This document shows positions 9,048 to 16,824 of a stretch of DNA of 48,420 nt, one piece after another. A program made the translations under genes and the position numbers. The DNA is taken from positions 1-48,420 of the forward strand of contig JAHIDZ010000006.1 of assembly GCA_018901755.1 (NCBI GenBank), given 5' to 3'. The DNA comes from Nanobdellota archaeon (GTDB lineage: Archaea; Aenigmatarchaeota; Aenigmatarchaeia; Aenigmatarchaeales; Aenigmatarchaeaceae). Positions within the stretch are counted from its first letter, which is position 1, and each line of letters starts with the position of its first letter. The notes under the pieces are model-generated. The model ran no database searches. It had not been told where the DNA came from and saw only the letters and a list, made by a program, of their open reading frames with translations.

Positions 9048-9809
9048 CTAATGAAATAAGAAAAATGCTGTTATTGTAGGATTTGTTATAATCTGAGTTA
9101 ATAGAAATGCAAGTGTTGATATTCCTATTATGAAAAGTATTACTGCTACTGTTGCTGATTTAGTAGGCTTATGAAAATGTTTTGTTCTAGCAAATTTAAC
9201 TTTTTTATAACTGGCAACATGTTTCTGTTTCATTTTTTCTGCATCTGTAAATCGCTCCTGAAACGGCAACATCGCATAGCCTCTTTGTTTAGCAATTTCA
9301 TTTACCTTTTGATTTATTTCTCTATAATCATTAGTCCATCCAGTGTTAATACCTAAACGTGATTGATGTTCACTATATTCTCCTTTATAGCGCTGTTTAA
9401 GTGGTACTATACTACCCAACTCACAGTCTGGATAAAATCTTTTTCTATCACATTCTGTATCTTCTACATATCTTGCAATAAAATTCTTACGTTCAAATGC
9501 AATTTGTCTTTTATCATATTCAGGATCTTTACGAAGTACTTCAGCGTGTTCCGCGGCTTGTTCTGACCCTACTCTTGCCCAAAATTCTTTATCTTTCTTT
9601 TCTAATTTTTTTGCATAAATGTCTGCAGCAACTTCTGCTTCGTCTAAAAGTTTTTCTGGGTTATCAAGAAGTTCTTTCCTATGTGTCTCATAAACATTAA
9701 GCTCAGTTTTCATTCGTTCTTCTTCTGCTGCATAGCGAGCACGCTTTTCAGCTGGTCTATTCCATATTTTTTTTAAATATCCTACAATTCTTCCTGCCAT
9801 ATTCATCAA
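9048..9809 (-). CDS. Charged coiled protein with C-terminal membrane anchor
   Basis: A 253-aa protein of unknown function. Residues 1-210 are strongly charged and mainly helical ('EERMKTELNVYETHRKELL'), and the last 30 residues form one transmembrane helix ('ATVAVILFIIGISTLAFLLT') ending at the C-terminus, so it is probably tail-anchored with the bulk in the cytoplasm. It converges on metK with a 4-nt gap. Met4 is an alternative start. Confidence 0.55.
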   Translation of the reverse strand: MMNMAGRIVGYLKKIWNRPAEKRARYAAEEERMKTELNVYETHRKELLDNPEKLLDEAEVAADIYAKKLEKKDKEFWARVGSEQAAEHAEVLRKDPEYDKRQIAFERKNFIARYVEDTECDRKRFYPDCELGSIVPLKQRYKGEYSEHQSRLGINTGWTNDYREINQKVNEIAKQRGYAMLPFQERFTDAEKMKQKHVASYKKVKFARTKHFHKPTKSATVAVILFIIGISTLAFLLTQIITNPTITAFFLFH

Positions 9810-9856
9810 TAATAATTATCAATTCAATCTTTTAAATTAATGTTTTTATTAGAAAG

Positions 9857-9933
9857 TGGTGGACTCGGCGGGATTTGAACCCGCGATCTCTCCATTGCCA
9901 ACGAAGCATCTTACCGGTCTGGACTACGAGCCC
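9857..9933 (-). tRNA. tRNA-Ala (GGC), intronless, CCA encoded
   Basis: Read on the minus strand, acceptor GGGCTCG pairs with CGAGTCC and contains G3-U70, the universal alanine identity element. Anticodon stem CTTCG/TGGAG closes the loop TTGGCAA, anticodon GGC. T arm is GCGGG-TTCAAAT-CCCGC. Discriminator A is at 9860 and the CCA end is encoded at 9857-9859. Confidence 0.95.
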
Positions 9934-9941
9934 TAAAAAAT

Positions 9942-10154
9942 TTATTTGATTTTCTCAGAAATTTTTCCAATCCAGATTGTTATTAACACAGCTAATATCG
10001 TAACGATAATTGCATATGCCCACGGTCCTGAAGATGCTAGCCATGTTTGTGTTTTAAACCAACCTTGAATTGCTTCGTTCCAAGCTAATGCTGCAACCAA
10101 ACCAAAAGCTGCTGTTATCAAAGTTGCTATTTTTTCTACAACTTCTTTTTTCAT
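9942..10154 (-). CDS. DUF5654-family small membrane protein
   Basis: A 70-aa protein with two hydrophobic helices ('LITAAFGLVAALAWNEAI' and 'WAYAIIVTILAVLITIWIG') separated by a short loop, and Lys-rich ends. The pattern ('AALAWNEAIQ' in helix 1) matches the DUF5654 family of small archaeal and bacterial membrane proteins; function unknown. It lies between two tRNA genes on the same strand, 13 nt from tRNA-Val and 8 nt from tRNA-Ala, so all three may come from one transcript. Confidence 0.7.
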   Translation of the reverse strand: MKKEVVEKIATLITAAFGLVAALAWNEAIQGWFKTQTWLASSGPWAYAIIVTILAVLITIWIGKISEKIK

Positions 10155-10167
10155 AAAATCACCATAA

Positions 10168-10260
10168 TGGTGGGTCGGACAGGATTTGAACCTGTGATAT
10201 CTGCCTTTCTAATCTTTCGATTGTAAGGGCAGCGTCTTAACCGAGCTGGACCACCGACCC
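10168..10260 (-). tRNA. tRNA-Val (TAC) with a 15-nt intron at position 37/38
   Basis: Acceptor GGGTCGG/CCGACCC, D stem GTC/GAC, anticodon stem CTGCC/GGCAG, T arm ACAGG-TTCAAAT-CCTGT, discriminator A and encoded CCA (10168-10170). The anticodon loop CTTACA-A (anticodon TAC) is interrupted by 15 nt at 10207-10221. The intron forms a GAAA-tetraloop hairpin; the central helix CTTA/TTAG has one U-U mismatch, so the BHB is slightly relaxed, with cuts CA^A and AA^A. Position 37/38 is the canonical archaeal intron site. Confidence 0.93.
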
Positions 10261-10306
10261 ATAACTCTAATTACGAATAATCAAATATATAAAATATAAA
10301 GAAACC

Positions 10307-12679
10307 TTATCTTTTGAACTTGTCTTTAAGTTTGTCTGCAAAACTGTCATTTGATGGTTTAAATGATTTTTTATAAGTTTTTGACTTAACACTTGCTTTT
10401 TTAGTTGGTAATTTGAATTTCATTTTAGGAATTTTTGGTATTGCGCTTTTGTTTCTTGCAAAATAAATAATTATAGCCAATAGACCAACTACAACTATTC
10501 CGCCTGCAATTATTTCTGGATTTATCTGTAATGCTAATCCACTCTCCATTGCCAATTGGTCTTGCGCTTGTGTTAATAATGTTTTAATTTGCATCAATGT
10601 TTCATATGCTTCTGTGTATTTTCCTTCACCTATGAATGAATCTGCCTGTGTGAATAAACCGGTTAATTGGTTTATTGTTTCACTAACATTTGATACATTT
10701 TTTCCAGCTGCTATAGAAGAATTATATATGCCCAGCACATTGTCATATTCTGATTTGTATGCTGTAAGATTAGCTTTAATTTGTTCTTGTGTTTCTGAAT
10801 TTGGTGTTACTTTTAATGTGAATGATTTTGAACTGCTCACTGCCTTGTTTATTACATCTATTCCGCTTGCTGCGACTGTCACTGTATAAGTTATTGGCTC
10901 TACGTCTTCAGGAACAGTTATTGTTGTACTGAAATCTTTCTCTTTCTCTAAGACGGCTATATCTTTCTTGTCTGAAGAAGAGAACCACGTCTTATCAGCT
11001 GTTAATGAAATTCCCTTAACATTATAACTTCCTGTGTTTTGTACTGTAACTGTCAATGATTTTGAAGTGCCTTGCTCTACTTCAAATGTAGTTGGTACTA
11101 CGACGACTAATTTAGAAACCTTTTCTGTGACAGGTGTTCCAACGCCCGTGCCCGTCCCAGTGTCATCATCTGCTGGTGATGTTGGTGCAAGAATATTATA
11201 AGTTAAAACAATAATATTGCTTCCTGACCACTTTGCTGTTCCGTCAGCAATTCCTGTAAGTGTAAGTGTTTTATCTCCTGCAGAAGATCCTGTTGTTACT
11301 GATACATTACTTAAGTTGGATTGTAAACGTGCAATATCACCAAGTTCGTTTTTTGCTGATGATACTGTTATCCCTGTTTCTGCTACATAAGATATATTTA
11401 CATTTTCTGCTGTCTTATATCCATAATTAGTTATATTGTGTTTACATTTATAGGCTGTACTTACTGCAAGACCAGTTGTAGCACAATATGTACCACAATC
11501 ATAAAATTCAATTAAAAGTGCAGTTTCGTTAATTGCAAATTTACTGTTATCATATGAACCCGTTCCTGTATTAATTTTATCTGTTACTTCGACAGAGATA
11601 GTATAATTTCCTCCCAATAAATCTGGAAGAGTTGAAACATCAATTGTATAATATGCATCTTCGTTTTGAACTTTAGTTACTGTTAGTATAGGCTCATCTT
11701 CAGACAAAATAGCATTATAAGCATGCAATAAAGAAACAGTAAAATTAGTTTCATCAAGACCATCAACAATACTTCCATTCCAATATCTAGGTTCAACATC
11801 CATTGTTAAATTAGCTATTATAGAAGCTACTCCCTCTGTAACATTCTGAATATTTGAAACTGACACATTTAACACATCTGTTAAATTAACTTCTAAAGGA
11901 AGCTTGTATATTTGATATTTTCCTCCAAGTGATACATTGAAATCAAGATAGCCTGAATATGTTCCAATAGAATTACTTGTATTAGCTATATCTATCCCAA
12001 ATGTAAATGTTTTATAATCAGGAGTATTTGCAGGAATTGTTATTGGTAATGCGGGAACAATTAAATTAAAACTAATATTTTGTGTACCGTCCTTCATTAA
12101 AAACCCAGTGTTATTAACTTCTATTATTTCAAACGAATCATCTTCTGTATTATTTATCCAGAAACCAGCTGTTATTGATTCGGTTATTCCTATATTTTCA
12201 TTTATTGAAACTTGAGCTGGAAGTATATATGAATTTGCTGATAATATATTAAAATTGACAGTAACGAAAGCGCTCTCACTCGAATCTGTTGAATTAGAAA
12301 TTATAATTGTTTGCGTGTAAGTAGTACCTTCTGGCAAATCGGTTTCATTAAATATCAGAGTCACGTCAGTTGATGTCAAAATTGCAATAGGAATACTTTC
12401 ATTATTATATGCTCCTGTTGAATCTTTTACTACAAAACTTGGAGATGAAGTTGAATTACTAACATTTATTTCAATAGTTCTTCCATGAGCAGCAATATTT
12501 GTTATTGTTAAATTCGCAGAATAAAAACCTAAATCAGAATCATCTGTCCAATTAACATCTAAAGTATCTGGTAATACTCTAAATTCATTAGTTGGAGTAT
12601 ATGCCGCAAATGCTCCAATAGCAACAACACAAAATACTAAAATCAATGCCGGAATAATAAATTTTATTTTTGAGCCCAT
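10307..12679 (-). CDS. Large secreted, membrane-anchored surface protein
   Basis: A surface protein of 790 aa from the chosen start. Order: signal helix ('FIIPALILVFCVVAIGAFAAYT'), about 650 residues of beta-sandwich repeats (CARDB/NEW3-like 'VTVQNTGSYNVKGISLTADK'), a Gly-Thr linker, a helical stretch near the end, one transmembrane helix ('IIAGGIVVVGLLAIIIYFA'), then a very basic cytoplasmic tail. A GTG at 12706 in the same frame would add nine residues. The TATA box TTTATA (minus strand, 12710-12715) places transcription near 12685, downstream of that GTG, so ATG 12679 is preferred. It probably belongs to the cell envelope or S-layer; partner unknown. Confidence 0.7.
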   Translation of the reverse strand: MGSKIKFIIPALILVFCVVAIGAFAAYTPTNEFRVLPDTLDVNWTDDSDLGFYSANLTITNIAAHGRTIEINVSNSTSSPSFVVKDSTGAYNNESIPIAILTSTDVTLIFNETDLPEGTTYTQTIIISNSTDSSESAFVTVNFNILSANSYILPAQVSINENIGITESITAGFWINNTEDDSFEIIEVNNTGFLMKDGTQNISFNLIVPALPITIPANTPDYKTFTFGIDIANTSNSIGTYSGYLDFNVSLGGKYQIYKLPLEVNLTDVLNVSVSNIQNVTEGVASIIANLTMDVEPRYWNGSIVDGLDETNFTVSLLHAYNAILSEDEPILTVTKVQNEDAYYTIDVSTLPDLLGGNYTISVEVTDKINTGTGSYDNSKFAINETALLIEFYDCGTYCATTGLAVSTAYKCKHNITNYGYKTAENVNISYVAETGITVSSAKNELGDIARLQSNLSNVSVTTGSSAGDKTLTLTGIADGTAKWSGSNIIVLTYNILAPTSPADDDTGTGTGVGTPVTEKVSKLVVVVPTTFEVEQGTSKSLTVTVQNTGSYNVKGISLTADKTWFSSSDKKDIAVLEKEKDFSTTITVPEDVEPITYTVTVAASGIDVINKAVSSSKSFTLKVTPNSETQEQIKANLTAYKSEYDNVLGIYNSSIAAGKNVSNVSETINQLTGLFTQADSFIGEGKYTEAYETLMQIKTLLTQAQDQLAMESGLALQINPEIIAGGIVVVGLLAIIIYFARNKSAIPKIPKMKFKLPTKKASVKSKTYKKSFKPSNDSFADKLKDKFKR

Positions 12680-12754
12680 TTTATCACATATAGTTATACG
12701 AACCACTCGTATAAATCTTTTATTTTTTATTAGTTTCTACATATTTAAGGCTTT

Positions 12755-13228
12755 CTATTCACAAATGTCAAGCCCAACTTCGTTCAAAAGTGTCTGATTT
12801 ATGTAAATCGGAGCATCTAAACGAAGAGCTATAGCAATAGCATCAGATGGCATAACATCCAGAGATAAAACTTTCTCGTTATTACTCATAATCATATCAG
12901 AATAGTAGTATTGACCATCATAACCATTAATCTTAACAGCTTCTAACGTAATATTGAAACTCTTTAGAATCTCACTAACCGTATCATGAGTAATTGGTCT
13001 ACCAACAATAACCTTATCCAATCCAAGTTGTATTGAATAGGCGCGTTCTGGTGACGTGTCAGCTATTATCGCTTTACAACCATTTCCCATAATTATTGTA
13101 TTTCCATCTATGCTAAGCGTATCCACTATAACATAACCATCTGAAGAATAATGTGTCACTAAAGCGTATGTGATTGATAAACCTAATAAAAAAATAAGAA
13201 TTGGTAAGACTGACAAATGTTTCTTCAT
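12755..13228 (-). CDS. Exported bifunctional-nuclease-domain (DUF151) protein
   Basis: A 157-aa protein with an N-terminal signal/anchor ('LSVLPILIFLLGLSITYALV') followed by a BFN/DUF151 domain, recognised by the C-terminal motif 'LDVMPSDAIAIALRLDAPIYIN', close to the family pattern D-x-x-PSDA-x-ALA-x-R. Characterised members are reported to have RNase and DNase activity; a secreted one would act outside the membrane or at its surface. It is 9 nt downstream of the DUF5679 zinc ribbon gene, likely in the same transcript. Confidence 0.8.
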   Translation of the reverse strand: MKKHLSVLPILIFLLGLSITYALVTHYSSDGYVIVDTLSIDGNTIIMGNGCKAIIADTSPERAYSIQLGLDKVIVGRPITHDTVSEILKSFNITLEAVKINGYDGQYYYSDMIMSNNEKVLSLDVMPSDAIAIALRLDAPIYINQTLLNEVGLDICE

Positions 13229-13237
13229 AAAAACACT

Positions 13238-13384
13238 CTATGCTTTACCAAGAATCTTATACATCTTTGTTCCGCATACTGTACAAATGCCTTTTGCAGC
13301 TTTCATACCGTTTTTCATAACAACTTCTTCTACATCTTTCATTTCTCTGTTTTGCTTACATTTCATGCATCTTCCTTCTACCAT
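13238..13384 (-). CDS. DUF5679-type zinc ribbon protein
   Basis: A 48-aa protein starting at the ATG preceded by an SD, GGAGGT (minus strand, 13396-13401). It reads 'MVEGRCMKCKQNREMKDVEE' then 'MKNGMKAAKGICTVCGTKMYKI': two CxxC pairs about 30 residues apart and the conserved 'REM...KNG..A..G.C..CGTKM' pattern of DUF5679. Longer in-frame starts upstream add a Cys-poor tail overlapping the promoter and are rejected. The promoter TATA (about 13433-13440) lies inside the left 29-bp direct repeat. Confidence 0.8.
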   Translation of the reverse strand: MVEGRCMKCKQNREMKDVEEVVMKNGMKAAKGICTVCGTKMYKILGKA

Positions 13385-13423
13385 ATTTATCAAACCTCCG
13401 TTTAAAATAAGTAATAAACTATT

Positions 13424-13452
13424 AGAACAAATACTATTTAAGTCTTTATTTG
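13424..13452. repeat. Left 29-bp direct repeat flanking the AbiE module
   Basis: agaac-A-aatactatttaag-T-ctttatttg, 27 of 29 positions identical to 15160-15188. It contains the DUF5679 TATA region and the last codons and stop of the DUF2283 gene. Together with the right copy it brackets exactly the three-gene toxin-antitoxin segment. Confidence 0.8.
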
Positions 13453-13767
13453 CTGCTGAACTGCTATCGGAATAGATGCTGAAACAGCAGCGCATCCCTT
13501 TGATTTCAGCGTCAAAAGTATTGAAATTATGTTTCCCTTGGTCATAGACTGCATATTTGCGTCCTCTATACTTTTCAGAAGCTTCTTATTCAGTCCGTAA
13601 ACCGCTTTAGACGCGTCTAAAATTTCTATGCCAACTGGCTTGTTTACCTTGTCAAAATCTATTATAAACAATCCCTGTGAATCTGAGCTGAACTTAGCTT
13701 CCTTCGAATTGTCGTAAACGTAAAGTATATCCTGTTTTTCATTGTATGAAAACTTAAATCGGCTCAC
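13438..13767 (-). CDS. DUF2283-like small protein, third gene of the AbiE module
   Basis: A 109-aa protein. The opening 'FSYNEKQDILYVYDNSKEAKFSS' and the 'FIIDFDKVNKPVGIEILDASK' strand-turn-strand match the DUF2283 pattern (YxxxxDxLYI ... D...vGiEIl.aSk) well. It starts with an ATGA-type 4-nt overlap with the AbiEii gene, so it is translationally coupled to it. DUF2283 proteins are often found in toxin-antitoxin neighbourhoods; its role here is unknown. Its 3' end lies in the 29-bp repeat. Confidence 0.65.
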   Translation of the reverse strand: MSRFKFSYNEKQDILYVYDNSKEAKFSSDSQGLFIIDFDKVNKPVGIEILDASKAVYGLNKKLLKSIEDANMQSMTKGNIISILLTLKSKGCAAVSASIPIAVQQQIKT

Positions 13768-14498
13768 ATATTCACCCTTTTCTTTAAGAATTTTATGCAG
13801 GTTAGAAACTCCAGTTTCTTATTTGTTAATTTTGATATGTCGCTATCCCACTTTGAATATATCTTATTTGCGTTCTTAAATATCCGCTCGACATCGAATA
13901 TCTCGTTAGCTTCTGCCACTTTCTTTTTAACCAAAGAAATGTCTATATCATATTTTTTAAGAATAAAATAGAGATCAAAATAATCTCTTGGCTTATTTCT
14001 GGTTATTATCGCTCTCATTTTTTCAGCTATTATTTCTTTTATGTTTAATGCCGCAATCTCAAATTTCAGTCCATAAAAATTAGGAACTTTATACTTCTCC
14101 GAGTTTAATAAAACAGACGCCTTCTTATTGATATCAAGAATTATATAAGACGTGTTTTCAAAATAGCTCTTATAGAATATTTTATATCTCACAAAATCCG
14201 ACGTTTCATTCTCTGTTTTTATTTTTGTGAAAACATTTCCATTTTCTTTGACTATATTTTCTATTTGTTTTTTCAGTTCTGAAATATTTTCATCCGCGGA
14301 AAAGTCCAGATCTTCCGATAATCTCGCATGTTTTAGAAATATTTTATTCAGAGCTGTGCCGCCTTTGAAATACAGGCCTTTAATATCTTTTATCAGATAC
14401 AATAACACGGTTAACATATAATCTTTTTCAAGAAAAATTATATTAAATCCGGTTTTGCCAGCCAAATATCTAAGTTTATTCTCTTTTATCAGATCCAT
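13764..14498 (-). CDS. AbiEii/AbiGii-type nucleotidyltransferase toxin
   Basis: A 244-aa member of the AbiEii nucleotidyltransferase family, toxin of type IV toxin-antitoxin systems that protect against viruses. The hallmark sequence is 'LYFKGGTALNKIFLKHARLSEDLDFS': GG-T-x-L-x-K, then S-x-D-x-D. The later 'IIAEKMRAIITRNKPRDYFDLYFI' matches the family's E-K-x-R-A....RDYFDL block. AbiEii enzymes transfer nucleotides to target RNAs such as tRNA; the target here is unknown. It overlaps the antitoxin gene by 10 nt. Confidence 0.88.
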   Translation of the reverse strand: MDLIKENKLRYLAGKTGFNIIFLEKDYMLTVLLYLIKDIKGLYFKGGTALNKIFLKHARLSEDLDFSADENISELKKQIENIVKENGNVFTKIKTENETSDFVRYKIFYKSYFENTSYIILDINKKASVLLNSEKYKVPNFYGLKFEIAALNIKEIIAEKMRAIITRNKPRDYFDLYFILKKYDIDISLVKKKVAEANEIFDVERIFKNANKIYSKWDSDISKLTNKKLEFLTCIKFLKKRVNM

Positions 14499-14977
14499 TT
14501 TTTGCTCACCGACTTAGTTGCAATAATGAAATCGTGCTCTTTTATTTTTCTTTTGATAGAATCAAGCATGTTTTTCTTTCTTATGCGCTTAAAACATATT
14601 TTTATTCCAAATAACTCTTTCTTTCCTTGTTTTTTCGTGCTATAAACATCTATTTCTCCTGGTATCTGATCTATTATACCCCAGTAATGTGCGGCTGATT
14701 TACCGCCGATATAATAATCTTTTCCATTAAATATTTCATCGATTATTATAAATGGATGTTCTGCCCATTTTCCTTCAAACGCCTGAATTGGAACAAGATA
14801 ATATTTAGATCTATTTATCTTGATTATTCTTTCTTTTTGCATAAGTCTATGAATATACACGTTTATCTCGTTTTGATTCTTAAAAAATATTTTTATATCT
14901 CTTTTTATGAAAAATCTTTTTTCCTCTAACTCAAGATATGAAATCATTTTTATTTCTTTATTTGAGAGTCCTTTCAT
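14489..14977 (-). CDS. AbiEi-like antitoxin/transcriptional regulator
   Basis: A 162-aa protein upstream of, and overlapping, AbiEii. The N-terminal ~70 residues look like a winged helix ('FFIKRDIKIFFKNQNEINVYIHRLMQKERIIKINRSKYYLV'), followed by the antitoxin block 'YYIGGKSAAHYWGIIDQIPGEIDVYS', typical of AbiEi ('YYIS..SALhhHGL..Q.P..I.V'). AbiEi proteins repress their own promoter by binding upstream repeats; a candidate pair lies at 14978-14987 and 15011-15020. Confidence 0.82.
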   Translation of the reverse strand: MKGLSNKEIKMISYLELEEKRFFIKRDIKIFFKNQNEINVYIHRLMQKERIIKINRSKYYLVPIQAFEGKWAEHPFIIIDEIFNGKDYYIGGKSAAHYWGIIDQIPGEIDVYSTKKQGKKELFGIKICFKRIRKKNMLDSIKRKIKEHDFIIATKSVSKKWI

Positions 14978-15036
14978 AGTGTTACACCCAAATTAACGAT
15001 TAATTAATATTAGTGTAGCAATAGTATTTAAAGTTA
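14978..15036 (-). promoter_or_regulatory. AbiE promoter with repeated operator-like boxes
   Basis: TAGTGTTACA (14978-14987) and TAGTGTAGCA (15011-15020) match at 8 of 10 positions and are spaced 33 bp, about three helical turns. A TATA-like ATTTAAAG on the other side (about 15024-15032) gives a start site between the two boxes. The arrangement fits cooperative AbiEi binding; it is inferred. The remaining 200 nt up to 15238 hold only the right 29-bp repeat and the radical SAM promoter. Confidence 0.4.
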
Positions 15037-15159
15037 TCTGATAATTATTCGCTAAAATTCGATTCTGCCGGATAATATGAAATCTAAAATATAATCCTTG
15101 TTCATAACTTTATAGCAGAATGCGCGTTAGCATAAAGTTCATTTACCCTAACGTGGAGT

Positions 15160-15188
15160 AGAACGAATACTATTTAAGCCTTTATTTG
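15160..15188. repeat. Right 29-bp direct repeat flanking the AbiE module
   Basis: agaac-G-aatactatttaag-C-ctttatttg, two mismatches from the copy at 13424-13452, 1.74 kb away, same orientation. It lies outside any gene, between the AbiE promoter and the radical SAM promoter, as expected for the second copy of a duplicated insertion site. Confidence 0.8.
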
Positions 15189-15238
15189 GGTATTTAGTAT
15201 GAAATAACTAATAAATATTTAAACTTCTAACATAAATT

Positions 15239-16570
15239 ATGATTGTGTCAGATGCAAAAATTCTAGATATTGCTCAAATTGAATATCAAAATACTTCTAA
15301 TAGAACTGTTCCGATGGAATATTTTACAATACCGTACAGAAAAAATAAACATATTTTATATTTTCCACTTAAAGGTATAGTAGCATTAGTAAATCATAAT
15401 TTTATATCTGAAATTAAAATAAATGGACCGATTGTTAAAAATCTATTTGATTTTGTAAAAAAACAACCAACAGTGGAACCATATTTCAAAGATACTATAA
15501 ATGGGGAAATGGTCATAGAATTAACATCTGCGTGTAATCTTAATTGTATATATTGCTATGTCAACGGTGGGGATAATCCGCATTTCATAGACTGGCAGAC
15601 GGCCAAATCAGCAATTGACTATAAATTATCTAAATACAGTGGTAAATTTTTCATAATGCGATTCGCTGGAAGTGGTGAACCACTATTAGCTTTCCAAGTG
15701 ATGAAAAAATGCTACGAATATGCTAAAAAGAAATGTGATAAAAAGAGAATTCTCCTGAACACATACGTAACAACTAATGGAACACTGATAAACGAAGATA
15801 TGGTCAAATGGTTTAAAAAAATTAACATGTACGTTATGATTTCATTCGATGGGTTACAAAAATTGCAAAATAAACAAAGGCCATTTAGAGATGGCTCACC
15901 AACAAATGATAGTATTGAAAATACTGTAAATTTATTTAACAAATATGGAATACAATATCACACACAAACGACTATTACTCAGTATTCTTTAGGAAAAATG
16001 GTAAAAATTATAAAAAATCTCCATAGAATGAAAATTAAAAATTATAATTTTGGAAATGTAATAATTTTAGGTAGAAGCTCAAAAAACCATTTAAAATCAT
16101 TCCCAACCAAAACATATGAAAAAGAATTGGAAAAAGCTAAAAGTATTGCTAAAAAATATAATATGAATTTCATTGGACCAGAAGAAAATGAAACATCAAT
16201 ACCAGTTAATACAATATGTGCTGGATGTGGCCATATGTTTGTAATAACAGCTTGTAAAAATATTACTTCATGCTTAACCGTCACTGACCCAATCGATCCG
16301 GCGCATAAAATATTCTGTTACGGTAAAATAAAAAATGGAAAAGTGATAATATATAAAAATAGACTCAAACGCTTAAAAGAAATGCTTCCAATTAAAATGA
16401 AAAAATGTAATCAATGTTTTGCCAAATATTTCTGCTTTGGAGAATGTCCTATGAAAACTGCGCGCAAAAGAAAATCTTCTTTCAAACCTTCAAAACAAGA
16501 ATGTACTATAATTAAAGCAAAAGCTAAGAAAAATTTACAAAATATGTTTAAAATTCAAACTATTCAGTAA
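15239..16570 (+). CDS. Radical SAM/SPASM peptide-modifying enzyme
   Basis: A 443-aa radical SAM protein. The 4Fe-4S/SAM motif is C99-x3-C103-x2-C106 ('CNLNCIYC'), followed by the 'GSGEP' SAM-binding element (145-149) and 'YVTTNGTLI'. The C-terminal SPASM region carries C329/C331, C340, C346, C361 and the cluster C391-x2-C394-x5-C400-x3-C404. SPASM radical SAM enzymes commonly modify ribosomal peptides by forming Cys-thioether or C-C links. The N-terminal ~90 residues precede the core and may hold a leader-binding domain; I cannot confirm that. TATA aaatatttaaac (15212-15223) implies a leaderless mRNA. The gene converges with the 56-aa peptide gene, 2 nt apart. Confidence 0.88.
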   Translation: MIVSDAKILDIAQIEYQNTSNRTVPMEYFTIPYRKNKHILYFPLKGIVALVNHNFISEIKINGPIVKNLFDFVKKQPTVEPYFKDTINGEMVIELTSACNLNCIYCYVNGGDNPHFIDWQTAKSAIDYKLSKYSGKFFIMRFAGSGEPLLAFQVMKKCYEYAKKKCDKKRILLNTYVTTNGTLINEDMVKWFKKINMYVMISFDGLQKLQNKQRPFRDGSPTNDSIENTVNLFNKYGIQYHTQTTITQYSLGKMVKIIKNLHRMKIKNYNFGNVIILGRSSKNHLKSFPTKTYEKELEKAKSIAKKYNMNFIGPEENETSIPVNTICAGCGHMFVITACKNITSCLTVTDPIDPAHKIFCYGKIKNGKVIIYKNRLKRLKEMLPIKMKKCNQCFAKYFCFGECPMKTARKRKSSFKPSKQECTIIKAKAKKNLQNMFKIQTIQ

Positions 16571-16572
16571 AA

Positions 16573-16743
16573 CTACCGAACTCCTGCTGTACCAAATGAT
16601 GGATTTTCTTTATTGCAATATCCTTTAGCTTTATTGCCGCCTATTTTTCTCACTGTTGGCAATTTGCCTATAGATATTTCTATATTAATTTTTGATCCTG
16701 GCATTGCAGAAACTTTTAGTTTACTAGATTTTCTTGTTTTCAT
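16573..16743 (-). CDS. 56-aa candidate precursor peptide between two radical SAM genes
   Basis: A short basic peptide beginning MKTRKSSKLKVSAMPGSKIN and ending NKAKGYCNKENPSFGTAGVR. A Gly-Gly (residues 35-36) could separate a leader from a 20-residue tail with one Cys (43), one Tyr, one Phe and several Asn/Gly. It lies between the SPASM enzyme (opposite strand) and the B12 radical SAM (same strand), has its own TATA box with a short leader, and ends exactly where the SPASM gene ends. Size, context and Gly-rich tail fit a ribosomally synthesised, post-translationally modified peptide precursor. I match it to no known precursor family, so substrate status is inference. Confidence 0.6.
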   Translation of the reverse strand: MKTRKSSKLKVSAMPGSKINIEISIGKLPTVRKIGGNKAKGYCNKENPSFGTAGVR

Positions 16744-16762
16744 TTTATTACACTCTATTACT

Positions 16763-16798
16763 CGCTTAATAATATATTATAAATCTAATATTTAAGCG
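16763..16798 (-). promoter_or_regulatory. Promoter of the candidate precursor with flanking inverted repeat
   Basis: CGCTTAA (16763-16769) and TTAAGCG (16792-16798) form an inverted repeat around an AT-rich core containing, on the minus strand, TTTATAAT (about 16776-16783). That TATA predicts a start near 16755, 12 nt before the peptide ATG. The repeat could be an operator for regulated expression of the peptide. Confidence 0.45.
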
Positions 16799-16824
16799 TA
16801 TCGATAATATGTTACTATTATTTA

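Noticed and set aside
12680-12706. GTG start adding nine residues to the large surface protein
   Set aside because: The TATA box predicts transcription starting downstream of this GTG.
16613-16795. Plus-strand hydrophobic frame opposite the 56-aa peptide
   Set aside because: It is antisense to the better-supported minus-strand gene, lacks a promoter of its own and covers that gene's promoter.
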